Shown here one piece after another: positions 1-7,184 of a stretch of 64,000 nucleotides of DNA; position 1 is the stretch's first letter, and every line of letters begins with the position of its first letter. The stretch lies in contig JBEKCS010000012.1 of assembly GCA_050014755.1 (NCBI GenBank), forward strand, positions 4,420 to 68,419. The letters are read 5' to 3'. The stretch is from Bog-756 sp050014755. Its GTDB lineage: Bacteria; Actinomycetota; Acidimicrobiia; Acidimicrobiales; RAAP-2. Both the position numbers and the translations under genes were made by a program. The notes under the pieces are model-generated. The model did not search any database. It was not told the origin of the DNA and was given only the letters and a program-made list of their open reading frames with translations.

Positions 1-266
1 GCGGGACGCCCGACGAGGTGTGCGACCAGCTCCAGCCGTTCGTCGACTACGGCGCGAGCCAGGTGTGCTTCGGCCTACCGGGCGACGCCACCTCCTATGA
101 GGAGGCGATCGACATCATCGAGACGTTCGGCAGGTACGTGATCCCCGAGTTCGACAAGGATCCGGTGGTCTCCACCGATCACTACCGGGCCCAGGCCAAG
201 CCCAAGTTCCCGACCTTCAATCGGGAGCCGATCGCCATCGCCACCCTTTACGACCCGGCCACCTGA
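1..266 (+). CDS. LLM-class flavin-dependent oxidoreductase, C-terminal end (partial)
   Basis: Only the last 88 or so residues are present; the 5' end lies outside the window and the reading frame begins at base 3. The piece starts with GTPDEVCDQL and continues with FVDYGASQVCFGLPG and IETFGRYVIPEF. This is the usual ending of luciferase-like monooxygenases: a TPDEVxxxL helix, then a barrel strand, then a final helix ending in xVIPxF. These enzymes use reduced FMN or F420 to oxidise small molecules. The substrate cannot be read from this fragment. The last 19 bases overlap the end of the convergent membrane-protein gene on the other strand. Confidence 0.75.
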   Translation, partial: GTPDEVCDQLQPFVDYGASQVCFGLPGDATSYEEAIDIIETFGRYVIPEFDKDPVVSTDHYRAQAKPKFPTFNREPIAIATLYDPAT

Positions 267-2251
267 CCGGTCGCCGAGCCCGGGTCGAGAGCTCCGGGGG
301 TCGGTCGTCCTCCTGCCCGGGGAGGCCGACCCCCGAGCACACACGCCGAGACCGACGCGATGCCGCCCGTGGAGGTGCACCGGGCGAACCGGGCCGCCGA
401 CGGGGTGGCCGGCGACGGCTGGACCGGGCCCACCGTCCACACCCAGGCCTGCTCCTGATACCGGGGTACCTCGCCGAGGGACGCGGTGAGCAGTCCAGCT
501 GCGGCGTCGGGGGCGAACGGCCGGTCGTAGGCCGGGAGCCCGGGCTGATCCACGAGGACCACCACGGTCACACCCCAGGCGCCGAGTGCCGCGCGAACGG
601 CGAGGATCCCGGTGGGTGTCACCGACGCGTGGGCGAACGAGCCGGAGACACCGGTCAGCAGTGACTGGGCCAGCGGGTGGCCGCCGACGCCGTCCGGTTG
701 CGAGCCGGGACCGTCACCGCCGGCCATGGCGAAGGAGAGGTGGTCCTGCGACTGCCAGGTCAGCGAGCTCTGGATGACCGAGAAGGGTGCCGGGATCACC
801 AGTACGACCTGGCGGGCGGGCAGACGGGGAGCGACGGTGCGGAACCAGTTGGGGAGCACGACCGGCTGGGTCGTCAGCGGAAGCGTCTGGGCCAGGTAGG
901 CGGCCGGTGGCACCACCGCGACGGCCAGGACGGCCAGGGCCACCCCGTCGGCGAGCACCACGGCCCTCCGGTTGCGCCCCCACCGGCGGGGGAGCGTTCC
1001 GCGGACGTGGTCGGCCACCAGGGCGAGCGCGATGCCGGCGCACAGCCAGGTGACCAGCAGCACCCGCACCGGGATGACGTTTTCGGCCAGGGGCAGGTGG
1101 GCGACGAGGTCCCACGGCCGCCAGCCCTGGGACGAGCTGCCCAGGGCGAGCAGGGCGAAGACCGTGCCGACCCCGGCACACAGCCACAGGCGCCGGTCCT
1201 GTCGGAACGCCATCAGGCCGACGGCGAGCACACCTACCATCCCGACCCCGAAGTACCAGGTGGCGAGTGCCGGACCCTGGTAGCCCCCGATCCGCCCGAT
1301 GTAGCGGGTGAACGCCACGGACTCCGGGGTCGGCCACACGAAGCCGGCCACGGTCGCCCCGCTGCGGGTCACCCCACTGCCGGGGTAGATGGCACCGGAC
1401 AGATGGGCCGGCCCGGCCAGGGCGAACCACAGCGGATAGGCGAGGAGCACCGCGGCGGTGACTGCGGCGGAGGCCGGTCCCCGCCAGGCCCGGACCAGGC
1501 GCTCGACCGGGCGTGCGCCACTGCGGGCTCCCTCGACCAGGGCGGCGGCACCGGCCAGGGCACAGGCCGCGCCGGTGACGAGCAGGACCTCGGTGCTCAC
1601 GAAGAACTGGAACGCGATCAGCAGTCCGAGGGCCACGCCGATGCGGACAGGATGTCGGGGCCGCCGCCACACGAGCTCGTCGAGGCACACCACCATCAGC
1701 GGTGGGGCGGCGACGAAGCCCACCACCAGATGGGCCTCGGCCAGGTTCATCACCACCAGGGGGGAGAACCCGTAGACCAGCCCGCCGGCGAAGGCGGCCG
1801 GGCGCCAGACGCTCCACCGGTCGAGGAGCACGTAGACGGCGAGTGCTGACACGGCCGGCGCCAGGGTCAGGGCCGTGTTCATCGAGAGGACCGACCCGCC
1901 GGCCCAGGTGAGGGGTGCCAGGGGCAGGCCGAGGCCGAGCTGGCTGGCGTCGTCGAGCACGTCGATTCCGTGTGGGTGCCAGAGCAGGGTGGTGAAGAAC
2001 GGACTGGTGCCGGTCCGGAGCGCATGGGCGGCGAACTCGAAGAACCACAGCGAGAACGAGCTGTCGCCGCACCCGCAGACGGTGGTGGACCGCGGATCCG
2101 CGCTCCAGACGTTCCACCAGATCCCCACGGACAGGGCCAGGTAGGCGGCCGCGGCCACCAGTCCCGCTCCCCACGGTCGGGGCCACCGTCGGGAGCGAAT
2201 ACCCGCAGCCGTGGCGCGGTCGGGCGGGCCGGCCGTACCCCGGCCGGTCAC
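248..2251 (-). CDS. multi-pass membrane protein, GT-C glycosyltransferase-like
   Basis: A 667-residue protein with a basic N-terminus and about ten hydrophobic segments, starting near residue 25 (GAGLVAAAAYLALSVGIWW). The first outer loop contains GCGDSSFSLWFFEFAAHAL, followed by a TLLWHPHGIDVLDD segment. An acidic residue just after the first membrane helix and a WxPxG element are typical of GT-C fold glycosyltransferases and related actinobacterial membrane proteins. No acceptor or sugar donor can be named. The GTG start at 2251 shares bases with the TGA of the upstream hydrolase (GTGA overlap), so translation is probably coupled. The long open frame upstream of this start is a shadow of the hydrolase. 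The 3' end overlaps the convergent monooxygenase by 19 bases. Confidence 0.7.
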   Translation of the reverse strand: MTGRGTAGPPDRATAAGIRSRRWPRPWGAGLVAAAAYLALSVGIWWNVWSADPRSTTVCGCGDSSFSLWFFEFAAHALRTGTSPFFTTLLWHPHGIDVLDDASQLGLGLPLAPLTWAGGSVLSMNTALTLAPAVSALAVYVLLDRWSVWRPAAFAGGLVYGFSPLVVMNLAEAHLVVGFVAAPPLMVVCLDELVWRRPRHPVRIGVALGLLIAFQFFVSTEVLLVTGAACALAGAAALVEGARSGARPVERLVRAWRGPASAAVTAAVLLAYPLWFALAGPAHLSGAIYPGSGVTRSGATVAGFVWPTPESVAFTRYIGRIGGYQGPALATWYFGVGMVGVLAVGLMAFRQDRRLWLCAGVGTVFALLALGSSSQGWRPWDLVAHLPLAENVIPVRVLLVTWLCAGIALALVADHVRGTLPRRWGRNRRAVVLADGVALAVLAVAVVPPAAYLAQTLPLTTQPVVLPNWFRTVAPRLPARQVVLVIPAPFSVIQSSLTWQSQDHLSFAMAGGDGPGSQPDGVGGHPLAQSLLTGVSGSFAHASVTPTGILAVRAALGAWGVTVVVLVDQPGLPAYDRPFAPDAAAGLLTASLGEVPRYQEQAWVWTVGPVQPSPATPSAARFARCTSTGGIASVSACVLGGRPPRAGGRPTPGALDPGSATGQVAGS

Positions 2252-3159
2252 CTGGCGCGCCGGCGCGGCTCCGAGTGGTCCCAGTCGGCCAACAGGGTGC
2301 GAAGGGCCGTCAGCAGGATCAGTGGCTGGTCGAGCATGGCGTGGTGGCCGGCCTCGGGGATCTCGATGACCGGCGTCACCCGGCCGAGCTCCTCGTACAT
2401 GAACTGGCCGATGTCCGGGGTGACCAGTCCGTGCTCCGACCGCAGCAGGGCGAACCGGCACCGCACCGCCGACAGGTAGGGCAGGGCCACACTGCGCATG
2501 CCCCCGCTGAACTGGGCGAACACGTCCCGGTCGAACTTCCACTGCAGACCACCTTCGACCGGCCGCACCGAGTGGCGCGCCACGTGGTCCATGACGTAGT
2601 CGAGGTAGTGGTCCTGGGCCGGCACCGTCCGGAAGTGGGCGATGGCGTCCTCCATGGTCGGATAGATGCGGGGACGCCCGAACGCCTCCTTCAGCCGGTA
2701 GGAGGCGATCTCGGGGTCGGGCTCGGTCACCGGCGAATCGCAGACCACGGCACCGCTGACCCGGTCGCCATGCCGGGCGGCGGTACCGATGGTCACGAAC
2801 CCGCCCATCGAGTGGCCGATGACCACGGGTGGGCCGGCAATCCCACCGGCATCGGCCACCGCCATCACCTCGTCGGTCCACTGCTCGAGCGAGTAGGACG
2901 ACCGGTGCCCGCTGTCGCCGTGGCCGGACAGGTCGGTGCACACCACCCGGAACTCGTCGCTGAAGGTCGCGGCCACGTGGGTCCACCAGTGGGCGTGGGC
3001 CCCGCCGCCGTGGACGAAGACCAGGCCACGGATGCCGGGTGTCCCCGAAGTCAGGGCGTGGATCGTGCATCCGTCGACCTCGACCTCGAGGTCGGCCTGG
3101 GGGACGGCGAGCGCGCGGACGAACCACGGTGGCGCGTCGGGCAGGGGCCGGTAGGTCAC
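2248..3159 (-). CDS. alpha/beta-fold hydrolase
   Basis: A 303-residue cytoplasmic alpha/beta hydrolase. Visible landmarks are the oxyanion-hole HGGGAHAHWW, then DLSGHGDSG, the nucleophile elbow GHSMGG (Ser), and a late GHHAMLDQP carrying the catalytic His. The acid is probably the Asp or Glu near LLRSEHGLV. The family includes esterases, epoxide hydrolases and dehalogenases, and the substrate is unknown. I chose the GTG at 3159 because AAGGAG lies 8-9 bases upstream and because it forms a GTGA overlap with the stop of the preceding small gene. It also overlaps the next gene by GTGA, so three genes form one tightly coupled unit. Confidence 0.85.
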   Translation of the reverse strand: MTYRPLPDAPPWFVRALAVPQADLEVEVDGCTIHALTSGTPGIRGLVFVHGGGAHAHWWTHVAATFSDEFRVVCTDLSGHGDSGHRSSYSLEQWTDEVMAVADAGGIAGPPVVIGHSMGGFVTIGTAARHGDRVSGAVVCDSPVTEPDPEIASYRLKEAFGRPRIYPTMEDAIAHFRTVPAQDHYLDYVMDHVARHSVRPVEGGLQWKFDRDVFAQFSGGMRSVALPYLSAVRCRFALLRSEHGLVTPDIGQFMYEELGRVTPVIEIPEAGHHAMLDQPLILLTALRTLLADWDHSEPRRRAR

Positions 3160-3338
3160 GAGAGGTGCTCCTTGATGGCGTCGGCGTGGAGGTTGGACAC
3201 CCGGACCCCGTGCCGCACCGTCACGAGGAACGGTGCGCTGTCGTAGCCGGCCGCCGGGGACTGGAACCATCGCCATGACGGGCGATCGAGCTGGTCGCCG
3301 AAGCAGCCGTGGGCCGCCGAGGTGCAGAAGACGAGCAT
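3156..3338 (-). CDS. small conserved-looking protein, 60 aa, unknown function
   Basis: A short ORF beginning MLVFCTSAAHGCFGDQLD and ending HADAIKEHLS. It has two Cys, several aromatic residues and no membrane segment. I do not recognise a family. Support for being real comes from its arrangement: its stop codon overlaps the GTG start of the hydrolase gene (GTGA), and the hydrolase ribosome binding site lies inside its last codons. A longer ATG start at 3440 is possible, but the residues it adds look like untranslated leader. It faces the enoyl-CoA hydratase gene divergently, about 80 bases away. Confidence 0.55.
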   Translation of the reverse strand: MLVFCTSAAHGCFGDQLDRPSWRWFQSPAAGYDSAPFLVTVRHGVRVSNLHADAIKEHLS

Positions 3339-3419
3339 GGCCCGCCCATCTTGCCAGGGTGTCCCGGAGCCGGCGGCCGCCGGGGCGGCATCCGGGTCGG
3401 CGGTGCTAGAGAGGGTGGC

Positions 3420-4208
3420 GTGATCGCCACCGAACGCCACGGACCTGTCGCCCTCGTGATCCTCGACCGTCCCGAGGCGCGCAACGCCCTCACCGGGGCC
3501 ATGATCGCCTCACTGTCCGACGCCTTGACCACGGCGGACGCCGATCCCGACGTGGCCGTCGTGGTGCTGACCGGCCGGGACCCGGCGTTCTGTGCCGGCC
3601 TCGACCTCACCGACCTGGCCCGTACCTACGACGAGGTCGCGGCAGTGCCCCGTGAGGACGGTGGGAGTTCCGGCGGCGCGCCGGTCCGTCGGGGCCTGAC
3701 CCCCGACACGATCAAGCCGAGGATCGGCGCCGTCAACGGGCCGGCGGTCACCGGTGGGCTCGAGCTCGCGCTCGGGTGCGACTTCCTGATCGCCTCGGAG
3801 CGGGCCACCTTCGCCGACACCCATGCCAGGGTGGGGGTCATGCCCGCCGGGGGGATGACCATCCGTCTACCCCAGCTCGTCGGCGTCAATCGGGCGCGCC
3901 AGATGTCGCTCACCGGCAACTTCATCGACGCCGCCACCGCGTGCGCCTGGGGACTGGTCAACGAGGTGGTGCCCCACGACCGGCTGCTCCCGCGGACGTT
4001 CGAGCTCGCCGGTGCGATCGCCGAGGCGGATCCCGCGGCCATCGCCGAGCTGCGGGCCATGTACGAGGCGCTGGCCCACCGGGGCGACCAGGAGTCCTAC
4101 CGCGACGAGGCCCGATGGTCGGGTCGGTGGATGCGGGAGCGGTTCGACCCGACGGCCCTCCGGGCCAGGCGGGACGGCATCATCGAGCGCGGCTCGTCCC
4201 AGCAGTAG
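3420..4208 (+). CDS. enoyl-CoA hydratase/isomerase family protein
   Basis: A 262-residue crotonase-fold protein that would hydrate or isomerise enoyl-CoA thioesters in the cytoplasm. Family signatures are LDRPEARNALTGAMI near the N-terminus, GRDPAFCAGLDL (first oxyanion-hole segment) and the central AVNGPAVTGGLELALGCD segment with the second oxyanion glycine. In true hydratases two catalytic Glu follow. Here the first equivalent is the E of GGLELAL, while the usual second position lies in the THARVGVMPAGG segment, where a Gly/Met-rich stretch makes the exact reaction unsure. The GTG start at 3420 follows AGAGAGG with good spacing. It could supply crotonase activity for the CoA-ester genes further on, but it is not in an operon with them. 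Confidence 0.85.
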   Translation: MIATERHGPVALVILDRPEARNALTGAMIASLSDALTTADADPDVAVVVLTGRDPAFCAGLDLTDLARTYDEVAAVPREDGGSSGGAPVRRGLTPDTIKPRIGAVNGPAVTGGLELALGCDFLIASERATFADTHARVGVMPAGGMTIRLPQLVGVNRARQMSLTGNFIDAATACAWGLVNEVVPHDRLLPRTFELAGAIAEADPAAIAELRAMYEALAHRGDQESYRDEARWSGRWMRERFDPTALRARRDGIIERGSSQQ

Positions 4209-4224
4209 CGGAGCGCGTCGGGGC

Positions 4225-4494
4225 CTACTCGGCCTCGATGCCGGCACCCTTCAGCATCCTGCGGAGGTCGACGACGGTCTGGATGTCGACGTCGGCACCC
4301 CGGGGAGTGGTGAACGTCTCCGTCTCGGACCCGAGGGTCACCCGGAACCGACCCTCGTGGGTCTCCTCGACCTCGGCCACCGCCTGCAGCAGCGACAGCA
4401 CGTCGTGCCACTGGATGTTGTGGCTGGTCGGATGGGCGAAGAGCCGTTCGAGCGTCTTGCGGTGATGGGCGTCCAACTTGATGCCGTCAGTCAA
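4225..4494 (-). CDS. small HicA-like protein, 89 aa
   Basis: The product reads DAHHRKTLERLFAHP, then an IQWHDVLSLLQAV helix, a beta-rich GRFRVTLGSETETF, then VVDLRRMLKGAGI. The alpha-beta-beta-beta-alpha pattern with an early His/Trp segment resembles HicA-type double-stranded-RNA-binding folds, which in toxin-antitoxin pairs act as mRNA interferases. No HicB partner sits beside it, so a toxin role is not supported. The TTG at 4494 is preferred as start because GGAGG lies six bases upstream; an ATG at 4533 is the alternative. It converges with the enoyl-CoA hydratase and precedes mscR on the same strand. Confidence 0.6.
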   Translation of the reverse strand: MTDGIKLDAHHRKTLERLFAHPTSHNIQWHDVLSLLQAVAEVEETHEGRFRVTLGSETETFTTPRGADVDIQTVVDLRRMLKGAGIEAE

Positions 4495-4578
4495 CGAGGG
4501 CCTCCAGGGTGATGGCAGTGTGCCGGTGCCCATCGTAGGGGACGGCGGGAGGGGTGCCGGCGGTCGGGGTTGGCTCCC

Positions 4579-5667
4579 CTACCGGATCACCACGACCGAC
4601 CGGAGAACCTCGCCGCGCTCCATGCGGTGGAAGGCCTCCTCCACGTCGTCCAGCCCGATGGTCTCGCTGACGAAGCGGTCGAGGTCGAGTCGACCCTGCA
4701 GGTACAGATCGACCAGGACCGGGAAGTCGCGGCTCGGCAGGCAGTCCCCGTACCACGACGGCTTCAGCCGGCCCCCACGTCCGAAGAAGTCGATCATGGG
4801 CAGGTCGATCCTCATGTCCGGGGTCGGCACACCCACCTGCACGAGGGTGCCGGCCAGGTCCCTCGAGTAGAAGGCCTGCTCCAGCACCGACGGATTCCCC
4901 ACCGCCTCGATGCAGACGTCGGCACCGTTGCCCCCGGTGAGGGCGCGGACCGCGGCGACGACATCCTCGCGGGATGCGTCGACCACGGCGGTGGCGCCGA
5001 ACTCGCGGGCCAGCTCGAGCTTGCGGGGATCGAGGTCGACCGCGACGATCGTCGACGCGCCGGCCAGCCGGGCGCCGGCGACGGCTGCGCAGCCCACCCC
5101 ACCGCACCCGAACACGGCGACCGAGTCACCGGGGCCCACCTCACCGGTGAGCAGGGCCGAACCGAGGCCGGCCATCACACCGCAGCCGAGGAGACCGACA
5201 GCCTCGGGCCGGGCCGAGGCGTCCACCTTGGTGCACTGGCCGGCCGCCACCAGGGTCAGCTCCGCGAAGGCCCCGATGCCGAGAGCGGGGGACAGCGGTG
5301 TCCCGTCCGTCAGCGTCATCCGCTGGGTGGCGTTGTGGGTGGCGAAGCAGTACTGGGGGCGGCCCCTCCGGCACGAGCGACAGTCGCCGCACACGGCCCG
5401 CCAGTTGAGGACCACGAAGTCGCCGGGCGCCACCGCGGTCACGTCGGGCCCGACGGTCTCGACGACGCCCGCCGCTTCGTGACCGAGCAGGAACGGGAAG
5501 CCGTCGTCGATTCCTCCCTCCCGGTAGTGGAGGTCCGTGTGGCACACGCCGCATGCCTGGACCCGTACCACGGCCTCGCCGGGGCCCGGGTCGGGGACCA
5601 GGATGGTCACCACCGACACGGGTGCTCCCTCGGCCATCGCCACCACGCCACGGACGGGGGATGCCAT
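4579..5667 (-). CDS. mscR: S-(hydroxymethyl)mycothiol dehydrogenase (zinc alcohol dehydrogenase family)
   Basis: A 362-residue medium-chain zinc dehydrogenase. The catalytic zinc site is visible as ACGVCHTDLH with GHEAAGVVE. The structural zinc lobe is CGDCRSCRRGRPQYC, followed by the FATHNATQRMTL segment characteristic of the mycothiol-dependent formaldehyde dehydrogenase group. The Rossmann motif is FGCGGVGCAAVAG. The enzyme oxidises the formaldehyde-mycothiol adduct with NAD and can also act as a nitrosomycothiol reductase. AGGAG lies 8 bases before the ATG. The gene is divergent from a TetR-family regulator with a palindromic operator candidate between them (5766-5796), so that regulator probably controls it. 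The presence of this enzyme implies a mycothiol-making actinobacterium. Confidence 0.85.
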   Translation of the reverse strand: MASPVRGVVAMAEGAPVSVVTILVPDPGPGEAVVRVQACGVCHTDLHYREGGIDDGFPFLLGHEAAGVVETVGPDVTAVAPGDFVVLNWRAVCGDCRSCRRGRPQYCFATHNATQRMTLTDGTPLSPALGIGAFAELTLVAAGQCTKVDASARPEAVGLLGCGVMAGLGSALLTGEVGPGDSVAVFGCGGVGCAAVAGARLAGASTIVAVDLDPRKLELAREFGATAVVDASREDVVAAVRALTGGNGADVCIEAVGNPSVLEQAFYSRDLAGTLVQVGVPTPDMRIDLPMIDFFGRGGRLKPSWYGDCLPSRDFPVLVDLYLQGRLDLDRFVSETIGLDDVEEAFHRMERGEVLRSVVVIR

Positions 5668-5765
5668 GTCCTGCTCCTGTCTGTCGTCCCGTCGAACCGG
5701 GCACAGTGTGGCACGTCGGACCCGCGTTCGACCTGGCCCGGTCGTTCACCTCCCTGGTAGCGTGA

Positions 5766-5796
5766 CCGACCTGGTCGACGGCGGGTCGACCGTCGG
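5766..5796. promoter_or_regulatory. palindromic operator candidate for the TetR regulator
   Basis: A 7-5-7 perfect inverted repeat, GGTCGAC-GGCGG-GTCGACC (5773-5791), is extended by flanking CCGAC and GTCGG arms (5766-5770, 5792-5796). It lies in the 174-base divergent gap between mscR and the TetR gene. The size and placement are typical of TetR-family operators. Confidence 0.6.
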
Positions 5797-5841
5797 ATGG
5801 GATTCGCTCCGGTCCGACCAGCGAGCGGGAGAGCGGATTTC

Positions 5842-6510
5842 GTGGCAGATGACGCGAGGGACGTGGTTTCGGTGGTGCCCACCGGCGAATCCCGCCGGGA
5901 GGAGCTGCTGCGGTCGGCCCTCGAGGTGATCGCCGAGCGGGGGATCACCGACACCCGGATCGCCGATGTGGCCGACCGGGCGGGGACGAGCCCGGCGCTG
6001 GTCATCTACTACTTCCGCACCAAGGACAACCTGCTGACCGAGGCCATCCGACTGGCGGAGGACCTCTGGTACGAGCTCGGTGCCGGCCGCATGGACGCCG
6101 CCGTCGGGGCCGCCGGCCGGCTCCAGGAGATCCTGACAACGATCTTCGTGCCTCCCGGTGACGGCGGGTTGCCTTCCCTGTGGGCGCTGTGGGTCGACCT
6201 GTGGGCCCGCTCGCTCCGACATCCCGAGGTGGCCAGGGTGCGCGAGGAGTTTGACGGCCGGTGGCGGCGTGCGATCGCCGATGTCGTGGTCGACGGCCAA
6301 CGGTCGGGCGGCTTCGGCCCGACCGATCCGACCGAGTTCGCCATCGCGCTGTGGGCCCTGCTCGACGGGTTGGCCGTGCAGATCGCGCTGGGTGACCCGG
6401 CGATCGACTGCCCCCTCGCGCTGCGGATCTCCATGGGCTTTGCCGCGCGTTCCCTCGGCTTCGAGTGGGATCCGGACGGAGCGGGTGCCGTGCCGGTCGC
6501 CGATGGTTGA
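5842..6510 (+). CDS. TetR/AcrR family transcriptional regulator
   Basis: A 222-residue regulator. The N-terminal helix-turn-helix runs from RREELLRSALEVIAERG through TDTRIADVADRAGTS to ALVIYYFRTKDNLL, matching the TetR DNA-binding domain. The C-terminal ligand domain resembles the BetI-like group (PSLWALWVDLWARSLRHPEV). The GTG at 5842 is chosen because GGAGAG lies 7 bases upstream; an ATG at 5797 would overlap the operator region. It is divergent from mscR, which suggests it represses that gene, itself, or both. The ligand is unknown; an aldehyde or thiol stress signal would fit the neighbour but is only inferred. Confidence 0.8.
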   Translation: MADDARDVVSVVPTGESRREELLRSALEVIAERGITDTRIADVADRAGTSPALVIYYFRTKDNLLTEAIRLAEDLWYELGAGRMDAAVGAAGRLQEILTTIFVPPGDGGLPSLWALWVDLWARSLRHPEVARVREEFDGRWRRAIADVVVDGQRSGGFGPTDPTEFAIALWALLDGLAVQIALGDPAIDCPLALRISMGFAARSLGFEWDPDGAGAVPVADG

Positions 6511-6587
6511 CCCGGTGTCTGCCGCACCGCCGGGACCGGTCAGGCCGCGGTGGCCAGGATCTCGGCGGCCGGCGGCCGGCGGGCGGA

Positions 6588-7184
6588 TCAGGTACGGCGG
6601 CGATGGAGCGAGACGGCGTAGTCGGCGTCGGGGGTGAACGGGTCCCGGCCCCAGGTCGACCACCGCTCCTCGAGCACCAGTCCCGCATCCCGGCAGTGGT
6701 CGTCGTACTGCTCGAGTAGGTAGCCCCGACCCAGCTGGAACCCGACCAGGAGCCGGCCGAAGACGGCGAGATGCCGTGCGCACCCGGCCACCAGTCCGCC
6801 CTGTGATCCGGCCGGGGTGAACAGGGGGACGTTTCCGGCCATCACCACCAGGTCGAAGGTGCGGCCCAGATCGGCGTCGACCACGTCGAGGACCGCGAAC
6901 TCGATATCGGGGGCGAGGGCTCGGGCAGTCCGGATCATGGACGCGTCCCGGTCGATGCCGACCACGTCGATCCCCCGCCGATGGAGCTCGGCGGCCACCC
7001 GTCCGGTTCCGCACCCGGCGTCGAGTACCGATGACGGCCCGAGCCGGGCCACGAGGTCCGCCTCGCCGTGCACGTCGGTTCCGGAGGCGGCCAGCCGATC
7101 GAATCGACGTTGGTAGGCGTCTCCGTCCCAGGCCGTCTCCCCCGTGGGCTCACCGTGCGGAGGGACGGGTCCCTCCGCGGTCAT
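6588..7184 (-). CDS. class I SAM-dependent methyltransferase
   Basis: A 198-residue small-molecule-type methyltransferase with motif I SVLDAGCGTGRVAAEL, the acidic ribose-binding turn GIDRDASMI, and the motif near FDLVVMAGNVPLF. The C-terminal part (GRDPFTPDADYAVSLH) is short and its substrate is not readable. Its ATG overlaps the stop of the upstream DNA methyltransferase (ATGA at 7181-7184), so the two are translationally coupled. That makes a functional link possible, but this enzyme lacks a DNA-methylase catalytic motif such as DPPY. Confidence 0.8.
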   Translation of the reverse strand: MTAEGPVPPHGEPTGETAWDGDAYQRRFDRLAASGTDVHGEADLVARLGPSSVLDAGCGTGRVAAELHRRGIDVVGIDRDASMIRTARALAPDIEFAVLDVVDADLGRTFDLVVMAGNVPLFTPAGSQGGLVAGCARHLAVFGRLLVGFQLGRGYLLEQYDDHCRDAGLVLEERWSTWGRDPFTPDADYAVSLHRRRT

